Assembly: GCF_021462225.1 (NCBI RefSeq)
Contig: NC_061818.1
Location: 21,525,978 to 21,589,977, forward strand
DNA from: Girardinichthys multiradiatus
Taxonomy: Eukaryota; Chordata; Actinopteri; Cyprinodontiformes; Goodeidae
Direction of reading: 5' to 3'
DNA: 64,000 bases
A program made the position numbers and the translations under genes. Positions 1 to 13,850 of this stretch are shown here, one piece after another (the first letter of the stretch is position 1; each line of letters begins with the position of its first letter). The notes under the pieces are model-generated. The model did not search any database and had not been told where the DNA came from. It saw only the letters and a list, made by a program, of their open reading frames with translations.

Positions 1-3000
1 GTTCTTAGGGTTTAAAGAAGGATCTTGGGAAAACATTAATAAAAAGTTGGAAACAGATGGAAGGCAAGGAGGAACCCCAGCTGATAGAAACATATGATAA
101 TATTACAGTGGAATGAAAGAAGCTTAATCGCTAATGGACAGGAATTTAAAGGGTATATAGATGGAATTGAAGAAAAACCAGAAATTATATGTATACAGGA
201 GACATGGTTAAAGCCAAACCTAGATTTTGTGTTTAAAGGGTATAATAGTATCAGAAGGGATAGAATAGAAGGAAGTGGAGGAGGATGTGGAATATTTATA
301 AAAGAAGGGATACAATATCAGATATTAGGAAAAGGCAAAGAGTTAGAATATATAGTAGTTGAAATTTACAATAAAAAGGAAAAGTGTAAAATAATAAATT
401 TTTATAATCCATGTAAAATATTATCATTTGAGTTGATGGATGAATTAATGGGATACTTAGAAGGAAAAGTAATCTGGTGTGGAGATTTTAATGCTAACAG
501 CACATTATGGGGAAAATGTAATGATAAAAATAGACAAGTTATTGAAGAAATAATGGAAATAAAAAATTTGGTATGTATAAATGATGGAAAAGGAACAAGA
601 ATTAATGTAAAAACAGGTACAGAGTCTGTGATTGATTTAACAATAGTATCAAATTGTTTAGCCAATAACTGTGAGTGGGACATTGACAAAGATACAACAG
701 TAGGTAGTGATCATTACCCCATTAAAATCATAACAGGAATATTAATAAATAACAGGAATACAGGATTATATAAAAGATGGAACTTTAATAAGGCTGATTG
801 GGAAAAATTTAAATATTTAAGTCAAAAGAAATTGGAAGAAATAGATGAGTCAATTGATATAAATAGTTTAAATATAAATATCTGTAAAAAAATATTACAG
901 GCTGCAGAAGAATCAATAAAAAAGGAGGAAGAAAGAACGATAAAAAAATTGTGCCATGGTGGACAAAAGATTGTAGTGAAGTAATAAAATTAAGAAATAA
1001 AGCATTTAAAATGTTAAAAAGTAACCCAATTTATCAGAATTTAATTGAGTACAAAAGAAAGCAGGCAAAGGTAAGAAAGATCATTAAACATACAAAAAGA
1101 GAATATTGGAGAAACTTTTGTAATACCGTAGGGAGAGAAACAAAAATTGATCAAATTTGGAAAACGATTAAAAGAATGAAGGGTATTAGAAAAGAATATG
1201 GATATCCTATATTAAAAATAGATAATATAACTATAATGGAAGATAAAGAAAAAGCAGAAATATTAGCTAAAACATTTAGTAAAATTCATAGTTCAAATAA
1301 TATTAGTGAAGAGGGAAAGAAAGGTAGGGAAATCACAAAGATGAAATATAAAGATTTAATGCAAAATAACGTAGATACAAATAAATTAATAAATGAACCA
1401 TTTACACAAGGAGAATTGAACTTTGTAACCAGGAAAACAAAAAATACATCACCTGGAAAAGATCAAATTTACTATGCGATGATTGAACATCTTAATGACA
1501 AAGCAAAAGACAAAATATTATAATTATACAATAAAGTCTGGGAGGAGGGAGAGCTGCCACAGAGCTGGAAGGAAGCAATAATTATTCCAATAACTAAACC
1601 AGGAAAAGATAACACAAAACCAGAAAATTATAGACCGATCGCATTAACATCAAATATTTGTAAAATAATGGAAAAAATGATTAATAATAGATTAACATAT
1701 TATTTAAATATTAATGGATATATATCTAGAAATCAAAATGGGTTTAGAAAAGGGAGAAGCACAAATGACTCTGCATTATGTTTAGAATATGAAATTAGGA
1801 GAGCACAAATAAACAAAGAAAATGTAGTAGCTGTATTTTTTGATATAGAAAAAGCATATGACATGATGTGGGTTGAAGGATTATTAATTAAATTAAATAA
1901 AATGGGTATTACTGGAAAAATGTTTAACTGGATTAAAGATTTTTTATCAAATAGAACAATACAAGTAAGAATTGGTCAAGAATTGTCAGATAAATATATA
2001 ATAGATAATGGTACTCCTCAAGGAAGTATTATAAGTCCGTTATTGTTTTCTATAATGATAAATGATGTATTTAAAAATATTGGTAAGGACGTCGGTTGCT
2101 CACTATTTGCAGATGATGGAGCTATATGGAAAAGGGGTCGTAATATCAAATTTATTGAAAATAAAATACAGGATGAGATTATTAGAATAGAACAATGGGC
2201 AAATCAATGGGGATTTAAATTCTCAGTGGAAAAAACAAAAGTAATGGTGTTTACACAGAAAAGGAAAAGAGAAAATATAAAACTAAAATTATACAATCAA
2301 GTTTTAGAACAAGTAAAAAATATAAAATTTTTAGGTATATGGTTTGATGAAAAAATTATATGGAAAGTACATATAGAAAAAATCATAGATAAATGCAAAA
2401 GAATATTAAACATTATGAGATGTATGGCTGGTATTGATTGGGGAGCCGATCGAACATCATTAAAAAGAATTTATACAGGATTAATTAGATCAAATATTGA
2501 TTATGGAAGTATAATTTATGGATCAGCAGCAAACACTCATCTTATAAAATTAGACAATATACAACATCAAGCTTTAAGAATTTGTACAGGAGCAATCAGA
2601 ACCACTCCAATAGCAGCACTTCAGGTAGAGATGGGAGAGATGCCATTAGATTTAAGAAGGAAACAGTTAGCATTAAATTACTGGATAAATTTACAAAGCA
2701 ATAATCCGGATCATCCCACACGTGATATTTTAAAACCATGCTGGGAAAAAGAAAAAAAACAAGTTAAGAGTTTTGGTTGGATTATCAATAATATAGCAGA
2801 AAAATTTCAAATATATGAAAAAGAAATAAGTTTAATGTTGCCTTTGCCAGTAGTGCCACCGTGGCTGTTACCAGAAGCAGTGGTGGATATGGCATTGATG
2901 GAAAAGAAAAAGGATCCAAAATGTAGATTAGATTCAAGTATAATACAGGAATATATAAACAATTACTATCATTATGTCCAGATTTACACAGATGCATCAA

Positions 3001-3954
3001 AAACAGATGAAAAAATAGGAGTAGCATTTGTAATACCAGAATTTAAAATAAAAGTAGGAAAAAGAATTACAGATGGATTATCGATATATTCAGGAGAATT
3101 ATTAGCCATATTGTTAGCAGTGCAGTGGGTGGAGGATATAAAACCATTAAAAACAATCATTTGTTCAGACTCAAGTTCAGCATTATTAAGTTTAAAACAT
3201 AATCATTCAGAGGGTAGACCAGACATTTTGTTGGAAATAAAACTTACTTTATTTAGAATACAAAGAATGGGATTAATATTAGTGTTTTTATGGGTACCAG
3301 CACATGTAGGAGTTGGAGGGAATGAGATGGCGGACAGGATAGCAAAGAAGGCAACACAAAACAACATTAGCTTTATAATAAATATTAGTAGGTCAGAGGC
3401 AAGAAATATAATTAAACAGAGAATCAGGAAAGAATGGCAAAAAAGGTGGGATGAAGAAAAGAAAGGAAGATGGTTTTATAGAATCAACAAGATAGTAGGA
3501 GAAGTAAGAACAGGAAGAAGGAGTAGAAAAGAGGAAAGATTAATTACAAGATTAAGACTAGGACATACAGGACTTAATTCTACATTGTTCAAGATAAAGA
3601 AACATAATACAGGAAAATGTGATTATTGTGGAGAGGAGGAAACAATAGAACATGTAATATTGAAGTGTCAGAAATATGAACAAGAAAGAACAATTTTAAG
3701 GAGAGAATTTGTAGGTATTAAAGAAAATTTTATATTGAGAGATACTTTGCAAAGAAGTTTAGGTAGCAAACATATTCAAATTATAATTAGATTTTTCAAA
3801 AGCACTAAATTAATAAATAAAATTTGATTGTTGTAATAGTAAATAAGATTTAAAACCATGAAGAACCACACTCCATACCGGTCGGTGGTGGTAATGCACA
3901 TCTTCAAGTTATTTGCCAACTGCCAAAAAACAACACAGAAGAAGAAGAAGAAGA
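1..3954 (+). mobile_element. I-group non-LTR retrotransposon (LINE), 5' end outside window
   Basis: This is a long A-rich LINE with the domain order endonuclease, reverse transcriptase, RNase H, CCHC-like motif, then a 3' UTR ending in a (GAA)n run at 3938-3954. An RNase H domain inside ORF2 together with a short tandem-repeat tail fits the I superfamily (I/Nimb type); the exact clade is my inference. Any ORF1 would lie before base 1. The element stops about 80 bases before the inferred rps2 start site. A related but clearly different LINE 3' end sits at the same position in front of the second rps2 copy (49788-49868). Confidence 0.85.
94..3827 (+). pseudogene. LINE ORF2: endonuclease, reverse transcriptase, RNase H (one frameshift, one stop)
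   Basis: The endonuclease part (94-984) has the QETW and GDFNA motifs and the SDHYP motif near its end. The frame then shifts within a run of seven A at about 942-948, and the next segment opens with PWWTKDCSEV. A single in-frame TAA at 1521-1523 interrupts the start of the reverse transcriptase. From 1668 the frame is open for 719 codons: NGFRKGRST, the FDIEKAYD motif, GTPQGSIISP, the catalytic FADD, then RNase H with YTDAS, the SGELLA glutamate, CSDSSSA and the VPAHVGVGGNEMAD motif, followed by CDYCGEEETIEHVILKC. Only two lesions in about 1,240 codons suggest a recent insertion. The break in an A run could also be a sequencing error. Confidence 0.85.
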
Positions 3955-3955
3955 G

Positions 3956-4060
3956 CCCGCAGAGAGCATATTCTCTCATTACGGAAACATCGCGATAACA
4001 CGTTTCAGATAAAACCCGGCGGAACTTCCTCATGGGCCTTCTTCCTGTCATACTGATCAC
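3956..4060 (+). promoter_or_regulatory. rps2: rps2 copy A proximal promoter and 5'TOP-like leader exon
   Basis: Sequence shared with copy B starts here, directly after the LINE (GAA)n tail. A pyrimidine tract CCTTCTTCCTGTC at about 4037-4049 looks like the 5'TOP start of a ribosomal-protein mRNA, and the short exon ends at 4060 before a GTAAGT donor. The intron runs to the acceptor at 4336-4337, three bases before the start codon. Transcription start is inferred, not measured. Only about 80 bases of non-transposon DNA lie between the LINE and the inferred start; they include an ETS-like GGAA within CGGAACTTCC. Confidence 0.6.
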
Positions 4061-4340
4061 GTAAGTGGATATGTCCGCTTTTGTATTGAAATCTTTAATT
4101 ATTTCGTACATCGTTCAGCGAAACACGTTAATTTAACATCTAATCCAACACGTACACATTTTCTCTTAATTATCTGCTGATATTTAAAGGTAAATGTGAG
4201 CTAAAATTATACTTTAAAAGGAAAGATAAAATCTAAACATGGAGGCGATGCTCATGTCTGCTGTCCATAATTAGACTCATAATTTATCCCTGTTAAGCAA
4301 TTAACCTAATGTTTGATTTAATTTTTGACTTGTACAGCAA

Positions 4341-6400
<2,060 letters not shown>

Positions 6401-6429
6401 ATATTTTGTACAGAACATTGTTGAATAAA

Positions 6430-7936
6430 CGTTCTGATAGACCACTTGATGCATTATGGGTTTTTTGTGTAGTGGACAGGTTTTCTTTGCAGTCTGGCAG
6501 ATGATGGAATTTGAATTTAGTTTTCTAGGTCTGGAAAAATATGGGGGAAACGTGTGTTTCTGGACTTCAACTTTTATGTCGATTTTTATATTAAAGTGAC
6601 ATCCCAAACATTTCACCCATAAGTGGTTTGAGTTACTAAAAAAGCACATTTTACTCTAGAAATGTAAGCATGAGTTTAAGAAAGGATATTTGTGGGAACC
6701 CTTTATATAGGAACTGTTATTAAAAAGTTAGTGAAATATGGATCCCATTCTTAACACCTGGTTTTATTGCTTTGATAGCTGAAGCAATAAAGAAAAGTGG
6801 TGCTGCTGATTGTAAGATTAAAGAATCCCATCTGTTAGGAGGGGGTAACATGAATAAAGACAGTGTTTCACCTTCAAGTAGGATTCATGGGTCTATTTCA
6901 TGGACAGAATACTGGGCTGGTTTAATGAGGAAGTGTAGTGCTGAATTTTTTTTTTTTTTTTTGAAAAAATGGGACTTCAAACTCTTCAATCTAGACATTA
7001 AATGGGTTAAAACTGAAAATAAGCCTAGAAAAAGGTTAAATTTGCATAAAAACATCAGGCCAAAAAGCAGCTTAAACTACAATTGAAAGGCCATCTACTA
7101 GAAAATCAAATTTGGCCATAATGTTTATTAGCCTTGTGTATGACCAATAAATGTATGGCCAAATGAGACGTTAAACATACAGTTACCAGTTTACTGTTTT
7201 TTTCTTACTCTGTACAGTTAATGTGGATGTTAGGTTAAGTGATGTGAAATTAGCAGTGGTACTTTTTTTTTTTACAAAAACCTGTACATATGAACAGAAT
7301 AGGTTTCCAGACTTTCTGTATTATGGAAAAATAAATCAAGATGTATTTTAGTTTTGATTTGGCCAAACCCAAGTCCAGCTAATTGATCCATTTGGTATCC
7401 GAGTTCCTGGCAGATCAATTAAAAACTAGATTGTAGATGATAAACTGCTTTTGAGAGAATCTTTTCTCATAACAATAAATTAGTCTATCATTAACTTAGT
7501 ATTTTTGATTTTGGAATACAGCAGATCCAAGGTTGTCCAGATATTAAAAATCTATGAAATAGCAACTGATCTGAGTCTGAACATTTTGAGACGGAAAAAC
7601 AAAGTTTACAGTATTATATATCCCTTAATGTATTTGAGTTTTTTTTTTTTTTACATTACAAACGTAAGAAATTAAATTTTTTTAATGAATGAAAATCCAT
7701 CCCTTATCACAATCTGAACTGGTTTACAGAGGATAGTTTGGTTATTTACAAAAACAGCCTTTATACTTTAATTATACTTAATGAAATCAGCTTAACCAAA
7801 TATATTTTTCACAACATGGAGCACAAGTTAGGTTAGCAGCTAGTTGATTGATAATTGTTGGTTAAACAAAGATTTGGTTTGTGAAAAAAAAAATGAAGTT
7901 GTGCACTTAAACGTTGGCATATAACCTTACCACGCA
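6430..7936. other. Intergenic region between rps2 copy A and ndufb10
   Basis: No gene seen. The first part, to about 7407, and a short piece at 7700-7766 are shared with the sequence after rps2 copy B at high identity, so they belong to the duplicated block. The bases between (about 7408-7700) are missing from copy B. Homopolymer A and T runs are frequent. Confidence 0.6.
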
Positions 7937-7979
7937 TTTATTGGAAGTAAGACTGTGAAAATAATCACATAAATTTATT
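7937..7979 (-). terminator. ndufb10: ndufb10 poly(A) signals
   Basis: Two AATAAA hexamers on the minus strand (TTTATT at 7937-7942 and 7974-7979) lie 40-80 bases after the ndufb10 stop codon. Confidence 0.6.
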
Positions 7980-8015
7980 TTACAATTGATACACTGGACA
8001 GAAAGAGAACTGTTC

Positions 8016-10204
8016 TTAAGCACTCTGGGCCTGAGCTGCCATCATTCGCTCTTTCTGCTTCATTAGACACTTCTTCGCGCTAGCATACGCTCCAAGATCT
8101 CCATCTGGAAAAGAATTAGGCCATAATTAAAACATATTGGGACTCTGAAAACAATTTCATAGGCATAAACATACTCTAGATGTGTCCAAGTTTTCACACT
8201 TACAGCGTGACTGGAAGTTCTTGGTCACCTCATGGAACTGCTGGATTTCTTTAGTGCAGTTCTGCTCGTAGCTGTTCCCTTCTCTCTGCTGACAGGCCCT
8301 CATTCGTTCCTGGACCACCTTCACAATCTCCTGATCCACCTTACTGTGGTGGGAAAAACAGTAACCCACGATTATAACTAAGCCCACTTTCTGCAGAAAT
8401 ACTAATGTATGTTTTCTCCGTCGGACATCTTTATTTGATCCTGTAAACCAATGAACAAAATCCCCAAATTTTTGGAAGTAAGATGGTGAGAAGCTGTCCT
8501 TTTCTTTTAAACTGGGAAAGGCAAACTTGAAAAAAACTGGTCTTTCTGTAACGGGTAAATAAATGTTACATCTGAATTCTTGATGCCATTCCAGGGAGAT
8601 CTTATGTTCCACTCAGTGCTATCTGTAGGCTGGTTTTCAATCAGAAAAAAAGCAAATTCTGACAGGTCTCCTTGTCTTTATAGGACACTGTCACTGTGCT
8701 TTAAAACATAGCAGGCATTGGCCACTTGAGAAGATTTTTCCCATGTGGTTTTAAGATTTCTTCCTCATAAACCAGGCTCAGCAACCTTTAGAGTTGACTA
8801 AATAGCTTGTCTAGAGTCACAAAAGCTACTCGATTCTTTAAAAAAAGGTGTTCCTACAATACAAAAAGTGTTTATAGTACAGCTAAACAGCCATGACTTT
8901 ATTACTATATTTTGATTTTAGATGAAAAATCTCAACACTTTGAAAAAATACAGTGAATGGTAAATTTCATGTAGGGCTGAAACAATTAATCAGATTAATC
9001 GTTTACTGAAATAATCATTGACTAATTTAGTAACTCAAAGATGTATACAGACTCTAAAACATGCCATTTCCTGAAAGAACAACCCACTCAGAGCAATAAT
9101 TGGGCAAAAATTGTACAAAAACTTTATACATTTTGCATTAAAGATGAAAAACTTGTCTGTAAATATGATCTATCCAGAACTCAGGTGGCATAGCTTTAGT
9201 TTCACCTAGTACAAATCCTGTAAAAAAAAATCTGCTATCAAGCACCTTTTGCTCTCCGATTATTAATCGATCAATTCAAAAGATAGTTGGCAGATTAATC
9301 AATTACCAAAATAACCATTAGTTGCTGCCCTAATTTCATATTTACAAAAAAAAAAAAGAGAAAAAAGCATGCAATTTGTGGCCCTAATGAGGAAAAAATT
9401 ACAGAACTCACTGAGCAAAATCAGGATTCCTTGTACTATTAATGGTATTCTGTTGTCATTCTATTTAAATAAAAATAATTTCTTGAAAACCTGCTAATAT
9501 TTGCCTTTTTATTACACTTACAATTTCAAACGTTCCTCATTTCAATATTAGTTTTGGCTGCAGTTATGTCGAACCGCTTTGGAGGGTCTGAAGAACCACA
9601 TGTGGCCCCAGAGATGCTGGACGCAGGCCCATGTTTACCAATAAGCACATCCGTGTTTATGTTTTACAGATTTAGACCCTGAAGGTTTCCTTTAATTAGA
9701 TCCTTTAGGATTTTGTTCTAGTAGAAGAAATACGTTGCATGCTTTAGTCTTATATTCACACATACAATGCCTTGCTAAAGTTTCTGTATCATTAGTTTGA
9801 CTCACTAGTCTCTCCTCCACTGCATCTCTGCCTCGTAGTAGCAGGGGTAATCTCCTTCCTGGCACTCCGTTAGGTCGGGCACACGGCGGAACTTCTGGTG
9901 GTAGTAAACCAGCTTGTTTTTCGACCGAATGCTGTCAATAGTATCTGGAGAAAGAGTGAAAGAAGCCTCATGCTGAGCACAGGCACAGGTAAAACCAAAT
10001 GAAAGAAATGTTAGCTTGTACGGTGTCCTGTTGTTAGCCCAGTTAGCTTCTCTTACCTCTAAATGTGGTGACAGGAAGGTCCACGGTGTAATAGAAGACT
10101 TTAGACAGGATTAGAGCAGGGTTTGGCAGCGCAGTCTGCTTATCCACGACTGGAGTCTGCCGTGGAGGCTCTGGGTACGCTTCTGTATCAAAGTCTTTGG
10201 GCAT
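8016..10204 (-). CDS. ndufb10: NADH dehydrogenase (ubiquinone) 1 beta subcomplex subunit 10
   Basis: This is an accessory subunit of mitochondrial complex I, placed in the distal part of the membrane arm. Minus-strand exons are 10204-10057, 9944-9806, 8343-8204 and 8104-8016, with GT-AG introns and matching phases; they give 171 residues, the usual size. Recognisable parts are the start MPKDFDTEAYPEPPRQTP, the VYYHQKFRRVPDLTEC segment, AEMQWRRDYKVDQEIV, the paired-cysteine segment CQQREGNSYEQNC and a basic C-terminus ending AAQAQSA. An upstream in-frame ATG at 10291 exists, but the family start MPKD favours 10204. The second intron carries a hAT MITE. The gene converges with rps2, as in human. 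Confidence 0.95.
8972..9332. mobile_element. hAT-type MITE
   Basis: The element begins TAGGGCTGAAACAATTA and ends TAGTTGCTGCCCTA, imperfect terminal inverted repeats of the hAT kind, with internal ATTAATCG-type repeats. It is flanked by 8-base direct repeats differing at one position (ATTTCATG at 8964-8971, ATTTCATA at 9333-9340), the target-site length expected for hAT. It has no ORF and lies in ndufb10 intron 2. Confidence 0.75.
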
Positions 10205-10261
10205 TTTGTGCCTTGTTTTGATCAAGATTACACAGACCCTACAGTTCGACCTCGACAGCTC

Positions 10262-10300
10262 CTTTCGAGGTGGCGCATGCGTGATACTCACAGCACAATG
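10262..10300 (-). promoter_or_regulatory. ndufb10: NRF1-like site upstream of ndufb10
   Basis: GCGCATGCG at 10273-10281 matches the core of the palindromic NRF1 motif, about 70 bases upstream of the start codon. NRF1 commonly drives nuclear genes for respiratory-chain subunits. Assignment is by motif only. Confidence 0.45.
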
Positions 10301-12388
10301 GCGAATTAGAGGTCACCAAAAGAAAAGGTTCAAATTTCATTTAGCAGCTGTGGATATATTTTAAGATTATCTTTGAAAAGCGATTTTAATGAAAAATTAC
10401 TACTGCTTTTCTTGACGAGTATATTTAAAACATGGAGGTCGACGGATAATGGTAATAGGTTGCATTGTTATACCGTTTAAATCCATTAGATGGTGCTCGA
10501 GAGCTACCGAGGGTCAAAAGTGCCACAATTCAGAATCAGAATCAGCTTTATTGCCAAGTTTGTGACACACAAGGAATTTGGTTTCAGTTCAATAAATGAA
10601 TAATTTCTTAATTTTTAAATATTATATCATGTAAATAAAACTGGAAATACAATGTAAACATTTAAATGGTTTGATTAATAAATGTGGAAATAGTCATTGA
10701 TTAAAATGATAAAATATAATTGTTGGCCCCCGTCCAAGATTTAATTAGTATGGATTTAATTAGCCCATACTCATGTTTTGCAGCACATCTTAAATGTATT
10801 TGATCTGTCAGCCTAACTAATTAAAGTCAGTCGATAGGCCTCAAATTTTTATAGACAGTGATTCTTCTGCAATCAATGTGCTGTGCAGATGAATTGTAGG
10901 ACATGGATTATGAAAAAATAAAATACTGCGATATGATTTTAATATAATGAATTGAAGTTTCATTAATGATTGAATAGTTATTGATTTGTGTTTCAAATAA
11001 AATAATGACAGTGGTTTAAATATTGATAAATAATTTATTTATTTATTGTATTTATTACAGCTTTATTTAAACAATCACATACATGTTCCTTTAACAAAGT
11101 ATTTATTTGTTGGATTCTAGCACTTTTGGCCTTTGATAGAAAGCTTAATGTAAGGTATTGGGATTTAAATCATTTTAACATGAAGGACAATGAAGAGAAT
11201 TCATATAATTTCTTCTGCTGTTTAATTAGGAATATACTGAAAGAGCATATCTCACATCAATTTACAGATATGGTATCCTCCACCCTTCTAGGGTTGTGGG
11301 TCTTTTGAAACAGTGAGCATGAGGTGCTTTTCTGCAAATTCTTAGTTTCTTGCCAGAACCACCTTTGTTTAGCAAACTCCACACATTTCCATTGGTGATG
11401 GCAGGACAGAATAGGCTCTTTTTTCTGGCATTTCTCACAAACAATTAGCTGGCATGTGGATAATTGAAAGCTGTTTCATGAAGACTCGGTGACAGGAAGA
11501 CCTCTTTTGTGGCTTTCTTTTAACAACAACCTTTTGTTTTAACCTCCCTTACCTTCCTAGTAAGTGTGCAAGGTGCCAAGATAAACATGATTCCCCTTCT
11601 AGTCTAGTGCCCACTGCTTAGAAAAGACTAGCCTTTTTGAATTTATACCACAGAAAAACTGTCATGAGTTACTAATTAAAAGTTCCCAGATATTGCCATT
11701 AATATGAAAAAGTACATTTGAAAAATGATTCAGCCCTAAAGGACTAATGATTGCACTAGGTTAGTTTTCAAATAAACTTCAGGAGTGAGCTGTGTTTGAT
11801 AATATTTGATTCCAGTCTTCTCTGGGATGACTCAGATAGTATTGTGTCACATTGCATCTTCTAGTAGGTTTATTTTTAGTTGACAACGTGATCATATGAA
11901 TAAGTAAACACACTCATAGAGACCCAAGGAATTATCTATACTCTGACAGCAGGTAATGGTAGCAACATCCAAAATCTCTCTCTCATTAGAACAGAGTAAA
12001 AACACATTGGTATGAGGTAAAATCTTTATTCTCTAGGCTGGGATAAATCACTTTCTGGGTCCAATTAAACCTTGGTTTCATGACAGTTAAGTCTTCTTTA
12101 TTCTCCCTCTCTCCTTTATTGGTTGTACGGTTCCCGCTGACTGGGCCTCCTGACCCGCCCCAAAGCTTTGACCCTTTTCTTTTTTTTACCCTTTTCCCCT
12201 CTAGCTGTTTTCTACTGTCAGGACTTGGCAATGATTTCCTTGTTTGAAAGCGAATACGTCTCTTGGACGGGGCCAAACACCAAATTAGAGTGCCTAGTCT
12301 GTGTATCACTTTATGTGTGACACTTGGACACTTGTAGCAGCACTAGTTAATTTCTCTTGCTATTCTTCGCCTGGACGGTTGCAGCATC
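10300..12388. other. Region between ndufb10 and rpl3l pseudogene
   Basis: No gene recognised. A short dispersed fish repeat (CAGAATCAGCTTTATTGCCA) starts near 10532. The rest is AT-rich with no clear structure. The last ~100 bases before the rpl3l start codon should hold its promoter; I see no strong motif there. Confidence 0.4.
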
Positions 12389-13559
12389 ATGGTCAGTATT
12401 GGGACGCAGTTTTGCTTACTTTGGGATTTTTTTGTTGTTGTTCTTGATTTCTGGTCTTGGTATTGTATTATGTCCTTGTCCTTCACATGAAAGCATTTAG
12501 AAGTAATAAACTAAATATAAATTGTAATTGCTGTCACTGAGGAGACCATGTGAAATTAGTGGCTGGTTATGTAAAGTGCTCTTCATTGTCTGAGTTTTAC
12601 CTTGGTGTGAATTTCTGGTTCTGATTTGGACACAGATTTCATATGAGACCTCTAAAGCTAAAAGACGCCTTTGCATTATGACCTCTGGTTTTAATTCAAG
12701 ATTACAACTTAGCACTACTTTTATTAAAAAATATCAGAATGTGAAAAAAAAAATTGTCAAGTAGTTTAAATAGTGTAAACTTTGCCTGGAAAAGAAATGT
12801 TTCAGAGCAAATTTTATCTGTCTTATGGATGTTCAGGATTTTTCCTGCTTCTATTCAGTGCTGTTGATGGTGTTTTTCAGTCTCATCGCAAGTTCCACGC
12901 CCCACGCCACGGGCACATGGGGTTCCTGCCCCGCAGGCGCAGCAAAAAGCACAGGGGTAGGGTACGCACGTGGCCCAGAGACGACCCCAGCCACCCCGTC
13001 CACCTCACTGCCTTCCTGGGATATAAGGCTGGCATGACCCACACTCTGAGGGAGGTGCACCGCCCTGGCCTAAGTACGTACAGCTACTTTAGGGAAACTA
13101 CCATATGTATATTTCTACAAACATTACATTTAAATGGAATGTGTCAATAACAGTAGTGCATAAAAGTTGTTCAGCTTCTAGATTTACTTCCATGAAGTTC
13201 TATCACAAAAATGTAGTTACTGTGTGCTAATTTATGTCATATGCGTGGTCAAATTACCTTTTATCTTTTGTATTCCATATTGAATTCATAGTAAATATTA
13301 CCATTTTGGTCAAAAACATACACAAAGTCATCATAAGCATGAATTTCAAAATAATTTTTGTCTTTTAGTAATGGATTTGAGCCATTATTTCCAAAGTGGG
13401 AAGTCAATAAACTTTTAAAATCTTTAAAAAGTGTAACTAGGTCCATACGTTTGAATCTATAGTAATTTTCTCTGAACCAAACAGAGTCATAATTAAACAT
13501 ATGGGTGTCCACATATAAAGCCCACAATTACTCATAACCCTTGTAGATTTAGGTTTAAA

Positions 13560-13850
13560 TTAATCTTTTAATTTTCTCAACATGTTTCTTCTGACTGGGA
13601 TTAATATTCACTTTTTGGAGTGGTCCAGCCAAAGTCCCGACTTGAATCTAATAGAGAATCTGTGGAAGAAGCTTAACATTGGGGTGATGGCAAGGAGGCC
13701 TTCCAATCTCAAAGGCTTAGAGCTCATCACAGATAAATTGTCAGAAAACCAGTTGAAACATGCAAAAATCTGCACATGAATTACAATAAAGGTACAAAAA
13801 GAACATTTAACACAATTTTTTGATGTGTATCTAAATTTCTGACTGGGACT
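13560..13850 (+). mobile_element. Tc1-like transposase 3' fragment
   Basis: Within rpl3l intron 2, a short reading frame from 13582 contains WSSQSPDLNLIENLWKKL, the C-terminal motif with the catalytic Glu of Tc1 transposases. The rest of the element is not recognisable. Confidence 0.6.

Noticed and set aside
10205..10291. Upstream in-frame ATG extension of ndufb10
   Set aside because: Would add 29 residues not found in the family, and covers the NRF1-like promoter site.
13261..13527. 88-codon minus-strand frame in rpl3l intron 2
   Set aside because: No motif recognised; probably decayed transposon or chance in AT-rich DNA.
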